DNA of 64,000 bases from Collybiopsis luxurians FD-317 M1 (GCA_000827265.1 KN834799.1:308475-372474), one strand, 5' to 3'. Positions 33,045 to 44,709 are shown, counted from the first letter of the stretch. Program-made: numbers and translations. Notes: generated from the sequence alone by a model not told the origin.

Positions 33045-34887
33045 TCAAGGCTTATACCCATACTTCGCCAAAAATTCGTCAAGTCCTGCAGGTCCCCGTG
33101 AGCCACGTTCATACTTAATCGGAATAGGCTTCTCTTCACCGCCTGTTCCATCAGTCCAATGAAGAATAGGGGTGAAGATCTAGGAGAACAAACGCAGAAA
33201 TGCACCGGTTAGTTCGACAAAGATCAAACTCTCTCTATGAAGGGAATATATCGAAAACTCACCTTCCACGCAGCAGCCAACTCATCATCGCGAACAAACG
33301 TCGAATGATCGCCTTTGACTACGTCCCTCAACAACGCTTCATATGGGCTGGGGATGAAGACTTTAGAAAAGGTATCCTCGTAATTCAACTTCAGCTCTGT
33401 AGTGGTAACGTCCATGTCGAATCCTGGAGTCTTGATGTTCAGCTTCATGTAAATGCCTTTGCCAGGTTCGAGCTGCATGATTAACTCGCTGCGGGGAGGA
33501 TCGGTGTCGTAGAAGTCTTTGGGACCGTCTTTAAATTGCATACGGATCTCGACATTGTCTTCATTCAGAGCTGTAAATGGGACACAATGTAAGTTGATCA
33601 AGTTGAAAAAAATTCTAAAAACCGGTACCTTTCCCAGCCTTGAGAATAAACGGAACGTTCTCCCATCGTGGGTTGTTAATCCAAAGGACAGTTGCGGCAT
33701 ACGTGGCAGTCGTGGAATCGTTCGGGACGTTATCCTCGTCAAGGTAGCCTATATATTGCCCTAGCAAGACATCTTCTCGCTCAATTGGGGGAATAGAACG
33801 AAGTAGTTTAACCTATACGCATTTTGGAGTAAGTAAGCTGCAAGATGGTGTTTATTACGGGACCGAGATCCTGGTTACTTACTTTTTCGTCGATAATATC
33901 GGAAGGTGACAAATTGACGGGGCGCTCCATAGTTAACACAGAGAGGACTTGGCAAAGGTCTAGAAAGTATACTCATGAGCACCACGAAATGAAAACTACT
34001 TATGACGAGCACGTACGGTTTTGAATAACGTCGCGAATCATTCCAAATTTGTCAAAGGTGTCCCCTCGACCCGCGACGTCGAACGACTCGTTGAGAGTAA
34101 TCTGAACATTGCTAATGCTGTCGCTATCCCACAGCCGACTTATGGAGCTGTTGGCGAAACGAAGAACTAGAAGGTTCTTCACAATCTCCTGGCCAAGGTA
34201 GTGATCAATCCTGAAGGTCTCCTCTTCGGTCCATCCAATTTCCGCAATCTTTTCGACAATCTCGAGCGCCGACTCAAGATCGGAGCCAATAGGTTTCTCA
34301 ACTACGAGCCGGTTTGTCGCCTCATCGGAGTACACGTGCTGCTTTAGGTGTTCAGAAACCCCCACGAAATAATCGAATGCAATCGAAAGATAATAGACGC
34401 GGTTGCATCCGGTAGTGCAGCCGGACTCAATCTCCTTCAGGTATTGGCCGAGGGGGACGAATGTGGCGCCATCGGTGTAGGTGACATTACGATACGAGAG
34501 GATGGCCTTGTACTTCTCGAAGTCTTCGCCGTGATCTTTGATTTCGGAAGTGGCCTGCTGAAGATATTCCTCATGAGTGAGCGGATCAGGACCAGCGCCG
34601 ACAATGTGAATGCTTTGAGGGAGCAAGCCGCGGCGGAAGAGCGTGAAAAGGGCTGGGTAAAGCTATGGACCATGAAGTACAAGAGAATCAGTCAATCAGT
34701 CAATATCTACTGCAAAATCGACGTAGAAGGATGACTGACAAACTTAGATGTCAGCCTAAGTGGTCCCATTGCGCCTATAACTTTAGTAGCAAAAAAAAAA
34801 GCACATTAACACCCAGTTCGTCGTGAGGCAGATTCAGTACTCACGGACAATAATGGTATTGCCTGTAAGCTGTGAAAGTCCTTTCAT
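33045..34887 (-). CDS. ZWF1: Glucose-6-phosphate dehydrogenase-like gene with altered active site
   Basis: Exons on the minus strand encode a nearly full-length G6PD, the NADPH-producing entry enzyme of the oxidative pentose phosphate pathway. The start [14 protein letters not shown] at 34887 precedes an intron; later blocks are [82 protein letters not shown] and FLAKYGYKP before the stop at 33045-33047. Two key sites differ from the family: the NADP-binding GASGDLAKKK stretch reads [11 protein letters not shown], and the substrate-binding Lys of RIDHYLGKE is Gln (CAG). The second-to-third exon joint also does not splice cleanly in frame. This copy is likely inactive or changed in function, so the housekeeping gene should be elsewhere. 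Confidence 0.75.
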
Positions 34888-35936
34888 TTCTGTAGAAAAG
34901 GGTGGTAATGGTGGTGGTGAGGAGTGTGCAATAAAAATTGGCACCTTTTAAAGATGGCCTGGTGAGCTAGATAACTCGGCATTGACATTGGCATATTGAA
35001 CGATAATCTGTCGAATCTACGGCTAGACTGCATTCATGTGGCGAAAATCCCAAACAAACCAACACGAAGCGCGATCGTCGCGCAAACGAGCGGAGAAATA
35101 TTCTCGAGCTTCCATAAGCAGTTACCTTGCTGAACCCGAGATCGTCAGACACTCTTCAGTACTCGGAAGTAAATCCTTATTAAACCGAGAAATACTTACT
35201 GTACAAACCACAACTTGCGGCTAAGTGAAATAAATCAAAAACCTACTTAAATGGACCCACCCGGGAAAGACTGAATAATGGGTTCTCGATCGGGTCCCGA
35301 GCAGGTAGTGGAGCTAAGGATATTTATAGTATTACACCGACTTACTCAGTATGATCCAGGAATCAATCTCAGATGCAGACATACACAATGGCTCCCCATA
35401 TTCCATACTTCCAGTGTCCCTTACAGTGTACACCATTTCCTTTGCACAAAAACTTGGTTAATAGTGCCGTCCTTCTCCTGCTTTCATTTTCGTGAATCAT
35501 CCATAAAACATGATTCCTTGGTGGATGTAGATACAACTGTTTAACTGTCTGGTGTTGTAAAAGGTCAACTCGGACGACGAAGAATTTTCAATTGGTATCC
35601 AAAATTAGATCTATCTCCGGAATTTTTCAGTTTACAAAGACAGGGTAACCCCACGGATTTGAAACCGAACAGGAACTTGAAGGCATTTACTCATGATCAC
35701 TCCCTCGACGAACTGCATAGTAGAGTTTCGTGTCACCGAATAAGCTCGAACGGTCTATACTCACTTACCAGACATATTTATGTAAACGACGAGCACAAGA
35801 TTCAAATATGGCCTGCTAGGACGGAAGGTACATAGAACTCGGATTCCGAAAACGAGAGTGAACCGCCTCATAAGCGATGTCACTTCTCGCCTGCGGTACT
35901 CAGTCTGAATTCTTAATTTGACTCAGAATCGGGTGT
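34888..35936. other. Upstream flank of the G6PD-like gene, no other gene
   Basis: No supported gene. The sequence just upstream of the ATG has CACC-type triplet repeats and poly-pyrimidine stretches that resemble the sequence at 51705-51780 upstream of the truncated G6PD copy. Confidence 0.4.
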
Positions 35937-36249
35937 GCGGTAGGCGGGAACTCCACGGTTCAGTTTTTCAATGGATAGCTGCCCTGAGTGTAAACCAGTT
36001 CATTTAATAAATGCATATGTAATGCAAGTAATGTATACAATAGATAAGACATGTCAAAGAAAGGGTGACCCGCACAGGAGCCGAGGATGCTGGACTCACA
36101 TTTTCTACAACAGAACAATGTATCTAGAAGTGAATATTACTTATTGAGGCCATGAACAGGATCATATCCTTACGTCGGCTAAGGATGAGAATGAGGGGGC
36201 AGTACACTGCTTTCCTTTTCATTCTTGTCCTCTTGGCTAGGAGCTAGTG

Positions 36250-36755
36250 TCATAATTCCAATGCCCCACAAACTAGGCTGCATTTATGATCCCTTTCAAC
36301 AGTAGCAATGCCCTCTGGCCCATGGTCTCCAGAACCAGATGATCTGCACAGACTGTACTTGTAATAGTACTGAGGCTTGATGAGGTTAAATAGCATTTGC
36401 CCATTTACTGTATGAGCCATTGGGACAAAGAGAACAAGTATATTTTTCCCATCAGCAGATATTTGAGTCCCTGTACAAGTGAAATTGTAAGAAGGGATGG
36501 TCATAAAGTGAGAGAAGTCTCAGTACCCTGCAAGTCAGCAACTACAAGTTGCCAATTGGTGAATTCATCAACAAAATGGGCAAAGGCATGTACTGTTTCT
36601 GAGGAGAGACCTCCTATGTGTGTCCGTGCATGGGACAAAGTCCCAGTAAACTTGAAAAATGTAGAAGGCCACTTGCGTTCAACCAACCGGGTAATACCTT
36701 CATCAGGACTGAGTGAGCTGTCAGATATAGCATCACTGTCCAGGCACAGGGTCAT
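36250..36755 (-). CDS. Alpha-kinase C-lobe fragment in TIR element copy 2 (frame intact)
   Basis: Two exons (36755-36529 and about 36472-36250) with a 56-bp intron encode a continuous C-terminal half of an atypical alpha-kinase: VHAFAHFVDEF, VVADLQGTQISADGKN, LVLFVPMAHT, SGSGDHGPEGIAT and DHKCSLVCGALEL. The H-T, DHKC and final C form the zinc-binding set expected in this family, and the DLQG Asp/Gln/Gly loop is kept. No N-lobe is present, so kinase activity is not expected. Unlike copy 1 the frame is open to the last codon, which suggests later decay of copy 1 or selection here. Confidence 0.55.
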
Positions 36756-36904
36756 CTAATATTGTTCATCAAGCTCAATATCAATTCACTCAAAGCAACT
36801 GTTGCTGAGCTGGAGGAAATTCGAGCTTGAAATCAGAGCACTCATTTGTGGCTGATTCTATTGTAAAGGGAATCTGGAATTGACTAACCAATAGGTCCCT
36901 CTTT

Positions 36905-37252
36905 TATTGGATTTTTGTTCCATTAGTCCAACAGGAACTCGATGCATTTAGCAAATATTGGAGTAACCACACAATTTGTCGGCAAGATGGAAAGCTCATG
37001 CCTTCCAGTCATGTTCCAGCTCATGCAATGGATTACCCATCTCAGTATGGTGGAATTGACTATTGTATTGAAGTTCCAAAAGAGGCAGTACTCCAATTAT
37101 GCCAATTTCTAGTGGAGGATACAAGTAAAACACATAAGGACTGTTTACAATGGTACTCAGATGAGTTTGCGGTGAGGGGCTCAGCTTGTTTTCAAGGATA
37201 TTGGCCAGCCAAACTTAACATTGGATTGTATTTAGGCAGATGGCTCTCATGA
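36905..37252 (+). pseudogene. Transposase C-terminal fragment inside TIR element copy 2
   Basis: The frame reads FVPLVQQELDAFSKYWSNH, then PSSHVPAHAMDYPSQYGG, EVPKEAVLQLCQFLVED and CLQWYSDEF. It is the C-terminal domain of an integrase-core transposase and diverges from the alpha-kinase fragment. The catalytic DDE part is missing, probably by internal deletion. Confidence 0.55.
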
Positions 37253-37584
37253 TGGCTTCATCGTGATTGTGTACACATTATACTACTGGTTTTACTAGGA
37301 TAATTGTCTGGTAAGACGACACGGAAACCTAGAAGGTGGTATATTCCTCGATTGAGTTGCATTACACACATGAATTCTTTAAATGAACCGGTTCATGCTC
37401 AGGGCGACTTTCTACCAAAAAATTGAACCGTGGAGTTACCGCCTACCGTACGTGGTACGTTCGAGGGAACAATCGAGCAACGGCCCATGTCGAGGGGTCC
37501 TCACCGTCCATGGGTTTAGATTTCATACCGAATAAGATAATATTAAATAGAATTTATTATTTTTTCAGCATATGCAACGATACG

Positions 37585-37730
37585 ATTACGAAACTTAATT
37601 TTGTTCGCTTTACGGTTGAACTGGAGGGCCTTGGGGGGGGGATCGAGGGCACAAGGCTGAAGAAGTCCCCGGAGTTAATTGACGTATACTATGGACAACC
37701 GATACTTGACATTCGGAACTAGAGACCTGC
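37585..37730. repeat. Dispersed repeat X, inverted partner of 31865-32005
   Basis: See the partner copy; here it lies just upstream of the b5 reductase promoter. The stretch includes a G-run (GGGGGGGG) where the partner has a C/T-rich interruption. Confidence 0.8.
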
Positions 37731-38285
37731 TTCCCTACGCTTGCTTAAAGACGGAACATATCTTAAATAAGTAAGGTCGAAGAATAATCAATGCAGAGCA
37801 TAACTGTTACTTAGGAGGTGTCATTCCATAGGAACGTCGATTAATATGGATGCTTGACCACTACAGCTGCATTCAAGGGTAGTACCGAAGTGTACAAAGT
37901 TCCGGAATGATTTTAGTACAAGTAAAAGGTTTATTCGCTTGCCCTTCTTCGGATCCGGGAATGCAATGGCAAGGCGAAGAGACATTTTATATCCAGATTA
38001 GTGACAACGACGGCTTTTCCAAAAGTTACAGAAGACATGAGACAGGGTACACATACGAAAAGTATTATTATATTTCTGACATCTGTACAGCCAGTCTCAC
38101 TCTTAGTCGCCTGCTAGTACCAATTCTTAACCTTTTGAACCCCAATTATCGTCGTAAATTGATCTGTTCTAAGATCTAATAATTGAACTATTGAGTATCT
38201 CTTCGGTAGGATATTTCTCACCTTGTTCCGGAATACAATCACCGAGATTCTAGGTGACTTAGGCGAAAATTCCGCAAGACTTTGC

Positions 38286-38293
38286 TATAAAAG
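38286..38293 (+). promoter_or_regulatory. TATA box of the b5 reductase-like gene
   Basis: TATAAAAG sits 44 bp before the first ATG at 38330. The duplicated promoter at 54505-54930 keeps GCTATAAAC in the same place. Confidence 0.55.
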
Positions 38294-38329
38294 CCTGAGC
38301 TTAACTCAAGTTGGTATCAACAGCTCACA

Positions 38330-40195
38330 ATGGCTACTACTACTTCCCTCGTTGCATGCAATGCCGTCGAATCAGCTATGAAGAACACTGGTAAGTCCGG
38401 CATTTATCCTAGCAGTCACTTTGGAGTCACTAACCAATGCCTCCGTCACAGGTATGGACTTCAGAGCCATATCTACCAAGGCCAACTTGTCCGAGGATAC
38501 GGTAGAGCTAGGTAAGCTTCTTGTATTTATGTAGCTAAATAGTTGTCGACCACCACAATAGTCTGCACTGGAAGGCTCCGAGCGACTCAAGCGCAGTATG
38601 ATGCGATCTCCAAAGCCTTGGGACTCGGCAGTGTAGGTCCTTAGTCTGTTCGATTCGTAAAAATCTGTCTACTAATATGACTCTTGCTAAGGACACTGTT
38701 TGTGTGGGTCGACCTTTGGATGGCGATTCACGCGGACCTGAGTATATTCCGCGTAGCGAATATGACTATACTGAGGCCTGTAGGTGATATTTTATCCTCT
38801 CCAGTCGTTGTTTAATATCAGAATTTGTCTGTTCCTGTAGGTCATCTCCTTCGGCGCGCACATCTGAGACGCAGAGTAGCGCTCGACTCTGGAAAACGTA
38901 TGAAAGAGGAAGACGGTCTGGCTGGCCCTGGACACTTCACTTTCCTTCGACTCAAGGCTGTAGTCCCATATAATGATGCCACTTCAAGGTACCTCTTTTG
39001 ACCCGGTTTAGCCTGTTATTGCCTTCGAGTTACTGATTCATTCTCTCCAGGTTTGACTTTGCCTTGGATGATGAGAACTTAATCTCAAAGCCTCCTGTCT
39101 CATCCACTTGCGTTGTGGTTTCACCTGCTGAGAGACCATTGTGGGAGCATTGCAGAGAGCCCGTTAGAGCAGGTAACTGGGATAAATCAGACGTGAATAT
39201 ACCTCAGAGGACTCCGCGTGGTCGTATTCCGGTTTTTCGCGCGTACACGCCTGTCACTGACCGAGACACGCCTGGTATCATATCTTTTGTTATCAAGAAG
39301 CAGCCAGCTGTACAGGATCTTGACATAGTGTTCCCACCTGGCCTAATGTCCAACTACATTCACGAGATGAAGGTTTGACATTTCAAATTCTCGTTCAAGC
39401 TATCTCTCAATATTTTGAACCAGCCTGGGTGTAGACTTGGTATTATGGGATACCTTCAAGCAGAACCTTCCATGCTTCCATACCATAGTATGCAACTTGC
39501 TCTCTTCAACCTTCTGACTCACTGCATGCATATATATAGAGAATCTTTATGGAAGTGTGACACTCATTGGGGGGGGATCAGGAATGTACGTTGCTGCTCT
39601 CCTTCACGTTCATAATGTTCGAATTTCTTACTGTTAAAACTGCAATGCTAGTACTCCTCTTATCCAAATTCTTCAATATGCTTTCGAGGAGCCAGTATCT
39701 ACCACTCAATATCTCCTCCTCAATGCAAATACGACGGAAAAAGACATCATTATGAGCGATGTCATAGATGCATATGAGAAGAAATACCCTCAATATTTCC
39801 GATGCATCCATGTTCTCAGTGATCCTCCCGAAGAATGGAATGGTACGTTAGCATAATTGATTTCATATCTGCAGAGTTGTAAAGCTAAATTTTTGCCAGG
39901 CGAGAAGGGTAGGATCGACGCAGAATTGATCAAAAAATACGCTCCACCGCCCGAGGACCCCACCCCGCGTCCTGTTAAAGTTTACGTTTCTGGTAAGTGT
40001 GACTTACGTATTCGTCTGAAAGTCGGAAAATACTGAAAGATGATACTTCCAGGTTCTCCCGCCATGATCGACGAGCTTGCAGGACCTAAAGATGGTAATA
40101 GATATGACGGCTATTCAGGACAGGGGGAACTCAAGGGCGCACTCAAGGAAGTTGGATACACTAAAGATCAGGTTGGTACTCGCAGATTTTCGTGA
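38330..40195 (+). CDS. NADH-cytochrome b5 reductase-like flavoprotein with unusual N-terminus
   Basis: The C-terminal two thirds form a b5 reductase: FTFLRLKAVVPYND, VFRAYTPVTDRDTPG (FAD-binding RxYT), FVIKKQ, MSNYIHEMK, LIGGGSGMTPLIQILQ (NAD-binding), LLNANTTEKDII, and the C-terminal SPAMIDELAGPKDG and LKGALKEVGYTKD before TGA at 40193-40195. Such enzymes pass electrons from NADH to cytochrome b5. Introns with GT-AG ends can be placed throughout, for example before MTPLI and around SGSPAMID. The first exons (about 38330-38790) encode about 85 residues that do not look like a b5 reductase membrane anchor and that I do not recognise. They may belong to a fused or captured gene, or the true start may be nearer RRRVALDSG. 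Copy B of this gene is broken. Confidence 0.7.
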
Positions 40196-40827
40196 GATTG
40201 TTTCACTAAAGGCTTGTCGGGGGATCCGTAGGTCCACAAGTTCTAGCCAATACCTGTCACGTTTTGCTGGATTGCTCTTCGAAGCCCAGCTAAATGTAAA
40301 GTATATTCAACAGCTTTGTGAAGTCAGTCGAATATCCGCCTGTACCAATATACACAGATGTACATACTTATGCCAGTGTTCTTGTGTGCGTTTCTACTTG
40401 GAACGTGAATATGAGTAATATATATACGTTTGACGGATGTATCAATTAAGAAAACAGCATTGCTCGACAATTATACCGTGCTAAAGCCTGTCAATGCTTA
40501 GGATGTATCTGTTAAAAATTAGATCCCATGATGGTATGGAATCCTGTTTGTGATAATGTCAATCCATGCATGCTCAGCCTTTGCCACAATCATTTTATAT
40601 ATGTAATGAGAATGGTATAAGTTAATAATAATAAACTTTACTCAATGCTAATGCTTCCAACAATTTGGTGATGGCACTGTATCTTTTAATTTTTATCTAC
40701 TGTCTGACATGTAGAGTTTTTCTACAGACCGAGAAAGGGAGGAAGGATATCGCACGAAGAAAATTCTGACCACCATCGGACCTTATTCGACCTTCATACT
40801 TCAAGGGTTCCGTCAATCACAACATTT
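40196..40827. other. Gene-free 3' flank of the b5 reductase gene
   Basis: AT-rich intergenic sequence without supported features. It ends where the block copied from the CFEM 3' region begins. Confidence 0.4.
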
Positions 40828-41556
40828 GCCGGGACTAGATAGAGGTGAGAGACCCAATACCATCGTCTCTGAGACTTCTGCAGAATGAAAGTTAGGCATG
40901 AGGATCAGCGGAAGTTCCGAGACAAAAAATAAAGTCTACACTCCACGCCATCCATGCCCTTCCGCCCATATACATGCATACCTTTAAATCGAATCAGACC
41001 AAGTAGGATCTCAGCTTTGACACGCCAAATTGCATTAAAAAGCCCTGTTCTCTACAAGTTGGAGATGTACAGAGAAAAAAGGGTCCAGTAGAATATTTCG
41101 TGATTAATTAAAGTCCGGTTGCATGATAAATAGAATATATGTGTGGAAGGGAGAATGATCCATCCGTCCGAAGATGTTAGTAGAGTTCACAAAAAGACAG
41201 CGCATGCGGGGGATGAATATGTCGAACTGATTAAAAGCGGAGGTGGAGATAGGAACGGGAGGAGGAGCGGGAGTAAAGAGGTTAACATGCTGCTAGCATA
41301 AATATGTGTGTCATATCAAGATCATTGAATGAATGAACGAATCCGACGCCCTGCCAAAACTAGAAAACCCAAATATACCACGGACTCTCCTATTCTATTC
41401 GACGAGGAGCGCGCCAAAAATAACTCCAACGATGGTCATTCCTGCACTGAACACTGTGGTCTGACTGATTAGACCAGCGGTATGCAAGGAAGCGGCATTG
41501 CTAGATGATGAGCCCGTGCTACTAGCGGTACTACTTGCCGAGCTGGTTGGTGACGT
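40828..41556. repeat. Duplicated CFEM 3' region (matches 52774-53503)
   Basis: From TGCCGGGACT onward the sequence follows 52771-53503 with few differences, covering the downstream flank and the last part of the CFEM gene. It ends abruptly at GGTTGGTGACGT, where similarity to 14501 takes over with a 2-bp overlap (GT). Confidence 0.9.
41396..41556 (-). pseudogene. CFEM gene 3' fragment
   Basis: This is the last 50 or so codons of the CFEM protein, including the Ser/Ala-rich GPI-signal region and the terminal FGALLVE before the stop. The rest of the gene is absent, having been replaced by the copied segment from 14.5 kb. Confidence 0.85.
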
Positions 41557-42152
41557 TCATGAATGGACGCTTGAGGATACGGTTGCCCAAATCATCGCGT
41601 TTGCTTACGTCTCGGTTCTGTCTTAGCCTCCAAAGTCGACTTTTCTCTTAAAACATTTTCGGCTGCTGCACAAGGTCCAAAATCATGCCGGTCAGCCGGG
41701 TGGTAGCCTTTGAGACCCAGGCCTTACTAAGGCTTTTCGGCGAAGTATGGGCCATCTCATATATAACAAAGACGTCGCTAGTCTTCTTCTGGTATTACAA
41801 CTCAAATTCTGAGGGGCTTCGCTGAATCGAACGCCTTGAACGCCTCGGACGAAGCCTAAAGATGAAGCATTATTACGGCACACCTCCCCGACTTAACTTA
41901 ATGGGAGTGCGGTTTTGGCGTCACCTCAGATGCTACGTCACACCATGTGCTATTACTTTTATCACTTCTAATGCCATGGGAGAACTGATTACTGCTGTTC
42001 CTAATCAATAGCTTCATTACCCTAGTCTCAATTATGTGCAACGGTAAGAAGGACGCATACCGCTTCTACCCGACGCCTGTTCCTCTTTCCATCCCGAAGT
42101 CCATACCCTCCTTCTACCTCGCAACTCAGCAAGTCAAGCTTCTGCGCAACTC
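41555..42152. repeat. Copied intergenic segment (matches 14501-15112)
   Basis: Middle piece of the mosaic. It joins the CFEM fragment with a 2-bp overlap and the RhoGAP fragment with a 1-bp overlap (C at 42152). Confidence 0.9.
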
Positions 42153-43843
42153 CGTTCCTTTAACCGAGTCGCTCTTCGCTTCATCAGCCTTCCCTTGCTC
42201 GTCTTCGACGCGGAGTTGGTGTTGAAGGAGGTCCCTCACCGAATAGTACCCTGAAGCAACAGTCTGTTTGCAGTCTCGATAACGGGACTGGAGAACAGAC
42301 CCTGAGGAAGATTCAATTGCGTTATGGCTTAGTGCGCGGGCAGTCTTATGGGAAACGTGAGTTCTTTTTTTTCTTTCCTGCGATTGTATCATTCAGAGCT
42401 GAGTTTTTTGTGATCGGTAACAGCTACGACTCCAGATGCAAGTCTCCTCGTACCTTCGGAGACTGAGCAGGAAGGAAGTATCCATAGTCGATATAGTGTC
42501 TATGGATGTAGAAATGAGGGTGATATTAGTAATGAGTCGGAAATAATGGCGAAGGAAGGTTCGTTGAGCTCTGTATCGGCGTATAAGTTTCTCGGTCCTG
42601 CTAGCTGTCAGATGCTTACATTGAGGCCCGCATATAGTAGACGAGAGACTTTCATCACTCGACTTCCACCCGAGCCAGAGCCATGCACACCCTGAGATAG
42701 CTTCGTTATCCAAACAGCAGCAAGATAACGCAGCGGTGAACAACTCGATTACTTCCACCTCCACGACGATAGTTAAGGCTTCCGAACGCCAGTACAAAAC
42801 AGAGTCGAAGCCGGCAATGTCAGATTCCGAATCAGAAGATGACCATTTCACCTGCGGACGTGCTCCTGGATCTCTACGAGTAGTCAACAGGTCTGACAGC
42901 GATGTCAGCTCTCGGTCGGGTATAGATTCGGAACGCGAAAGCGTGTATTCTACGTGTTCTTTGGCTGAGGCTCCGCCGATGTTTCCGTTTCCCTTATCCT
43001 GCACCATCATCATCCAAAAGCCTCGACACCAATCCAGCCTCTTTCAGCCTTATTTTCCACTTGAAAATGGGCTCGAACATGGATAAGTGCATACCAAAGC
43101 TAATTACCCTTCGAATTCGGTTCTTTTATTATGTTTATTTTGTTTTTTCGCCGTCGTGAACGACGTGCAGCGGCCTTTGTGCCTAAGCCACGCTGGCCCC
43201 CCCATTCCCACACCGTTGTCCTCTTTCTCACAGGTGATTCGCGATCGCTCAAAGCTACCACTGCCCTGCGTTTTAGCGGGCAGTCTTGAACCTAAACAGG
43301 GCTACTGTGCCAATTATTAACTCATTAGACCGTACTCTGTGATTGTGAGGGCATCGATGGGGTGTGGACCCAACCTCTCCCTCTACTCTAGTTACTTCCT
43401 GTATTGTAGATAGTTGGCTGTTGTCAGAGCGGGGAGATCTACAGCAGCGATGCCGTGCGTCAGTTGCGAGCTCGTTTCCTCCTTTTGCGGCAGTCCCAGA
43501 GACGATGGTGCATGGGTCAGCACCGGGATAATCTCTGGAAACCGGCGTTCAGATCGTGGACCATGCCGTGTAATAAAACTTCCTTCCTTCCACCAGTCCT
43601 GTCTCTTTATTAAATTCGCGGGAAAAGGTGTCGTCCTTGAATGACTCGAATGATGGGATTGCAGAGCCTGGCGCTGATGGTCTCTCGAAAGTTTGCACTC
43701 AATGCGTTCACGGCTGTCCTGCTCATTTGTACGTCGAGCAGCTAGAGATGCGGCTGGAGGCGTTGATGAAGGAGTACAAGATGTTAAAGTTAAGCCTGGA
43801 TAGTGCGCAGATTCGCACATATCTGAACCTTGATACGAATTGA
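42152..43843 (+). pseudogene. Truncated RhoGAP gene copy, interrupted by an insertion
   Basis: From 42152 the sequence follows 23394 onward, including intron 2 (GTGAGTTC...CAG, near 42357-42421) and intron 3. The match runs to about 42978 and resumes at about 43594 until the stop at 43841-43843. In between sits 615 bp of unrelated DNA. The copy lacks the promoter, exon 1 and the whole RhoGAP domain and carries several indels, so it is non-functional. Retained introns show that it arose from DNA, not from mRNA. Confidence 0.85.
42979..43593. mobile_element. Unidentified 615-bp insertion in the RhoGAP copy
   Basis: The insert starts after GATG (TTTCCGTTTCCCTTATCC) and ends in AAACTTCCTTCCTTCC before CCAGTCCTG. 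A solo LTR or another non-autonomous element is possible because it has TTCC-rich edges and no convincing gene. I could not show a clean target-site duplication or TG...CA ends. Confidence 0.4.
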
Positions 43844-44709
43844 TGAGGTGCAGATACCGAGGTATATGAATACTGTAGTTAGAAAAGTCCATTTAATCCG
43901 TTCTGTAGCGAAGCTTTCGGCGGAAAAGATGTACCCATGGTCTCAAATTTAGCGGAAGGGATCTCGCTTTCTGAGGGGGAGATATCGAGGACAATGCGGG
44001 GATTGCCAGATCGTAATACGCTGATCAAGATGGATTGCCAGCCTCATGGATTATCCCAGAGGGCATAATCAAAACTCGGGTGAGCGGTACGTCTACCAGT
44101 AGAATGTACTGCATGAAGCTTCACCCGGAACCAAGTCGACGTTCCACCGTATGTTAATGACGGTCACTCAAGCCGCTAGTCAAACTTTGGATTTGGAGGC
44201 TGGGCTTAGTGCTACGACGTACGCAGAAGACAGAACCCTCCTGAATAAGATGAGCGAGATATCGTAGAGCCAGTACTATACCTGATTCACTGAACACAGG
44301 TGTGGTGATTGCTTGTGACGATAGGCCTCAGGCCCAGCGAAGAAGACGAACCTGAATATACTTTGTAAATACTACATGGCATAACGATAATGACAAAGTT
44401 TAGAACGACATCATGTCATGCGTCGAGGACGCATTAAGTACTTAGCTGGATTGGTAGAAACTTTAATGACATCCGCTTCGGGTTCGGTTTCCGCGGTAGT
44501 ACTGACCACAATGTAGCATAGATCTTACATCAAGGGCATGAGGAAGTGAAACTCGGTAGTGACATTACAATACACATGATTTCAGATAGTTTTACATTCA
44601 CTGACTCTTGGGAGTTCCTACACTCTTGGGATATACTAAGCCTACTTGGTTTGGCCTTCCCGCCCAGCTCAGATTAAGGTAGCTCCCTAGGACCTGGTGA
44701 TAAGTGGTT
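43844..44709. other. Diverged RhoGAP 3' flank, no gene
   Basis: Weak similarity to 24480-25060 continues (for example ATCTCGCTTT...GGGGAGATATCGA near 43961, CACAATGTAGCATAGATC near 44509). No gene is seen. Confidence 0.35.

Larger units (their letters stand above)
35937..37450 (-). mobile_element. TIR DNA transposon carrying an alpha-kinase fragment, copy 2 (inverted)
   Basis: Ends are GGTAGGCGGGAACTCCACGG at 35939 and the complement of CCGTGGAGTTACCGCCTACC ending at 37446, with inverted similarity over about 75 bp. It contains the same two gene fragments as copy 1 in mirror orientation and is about 250 bp shorter internally. It sits between the G6PD-like gene and the b5 reductase gene, where the other duplicated block has the CFEM gene. 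Confidence 0.75.
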
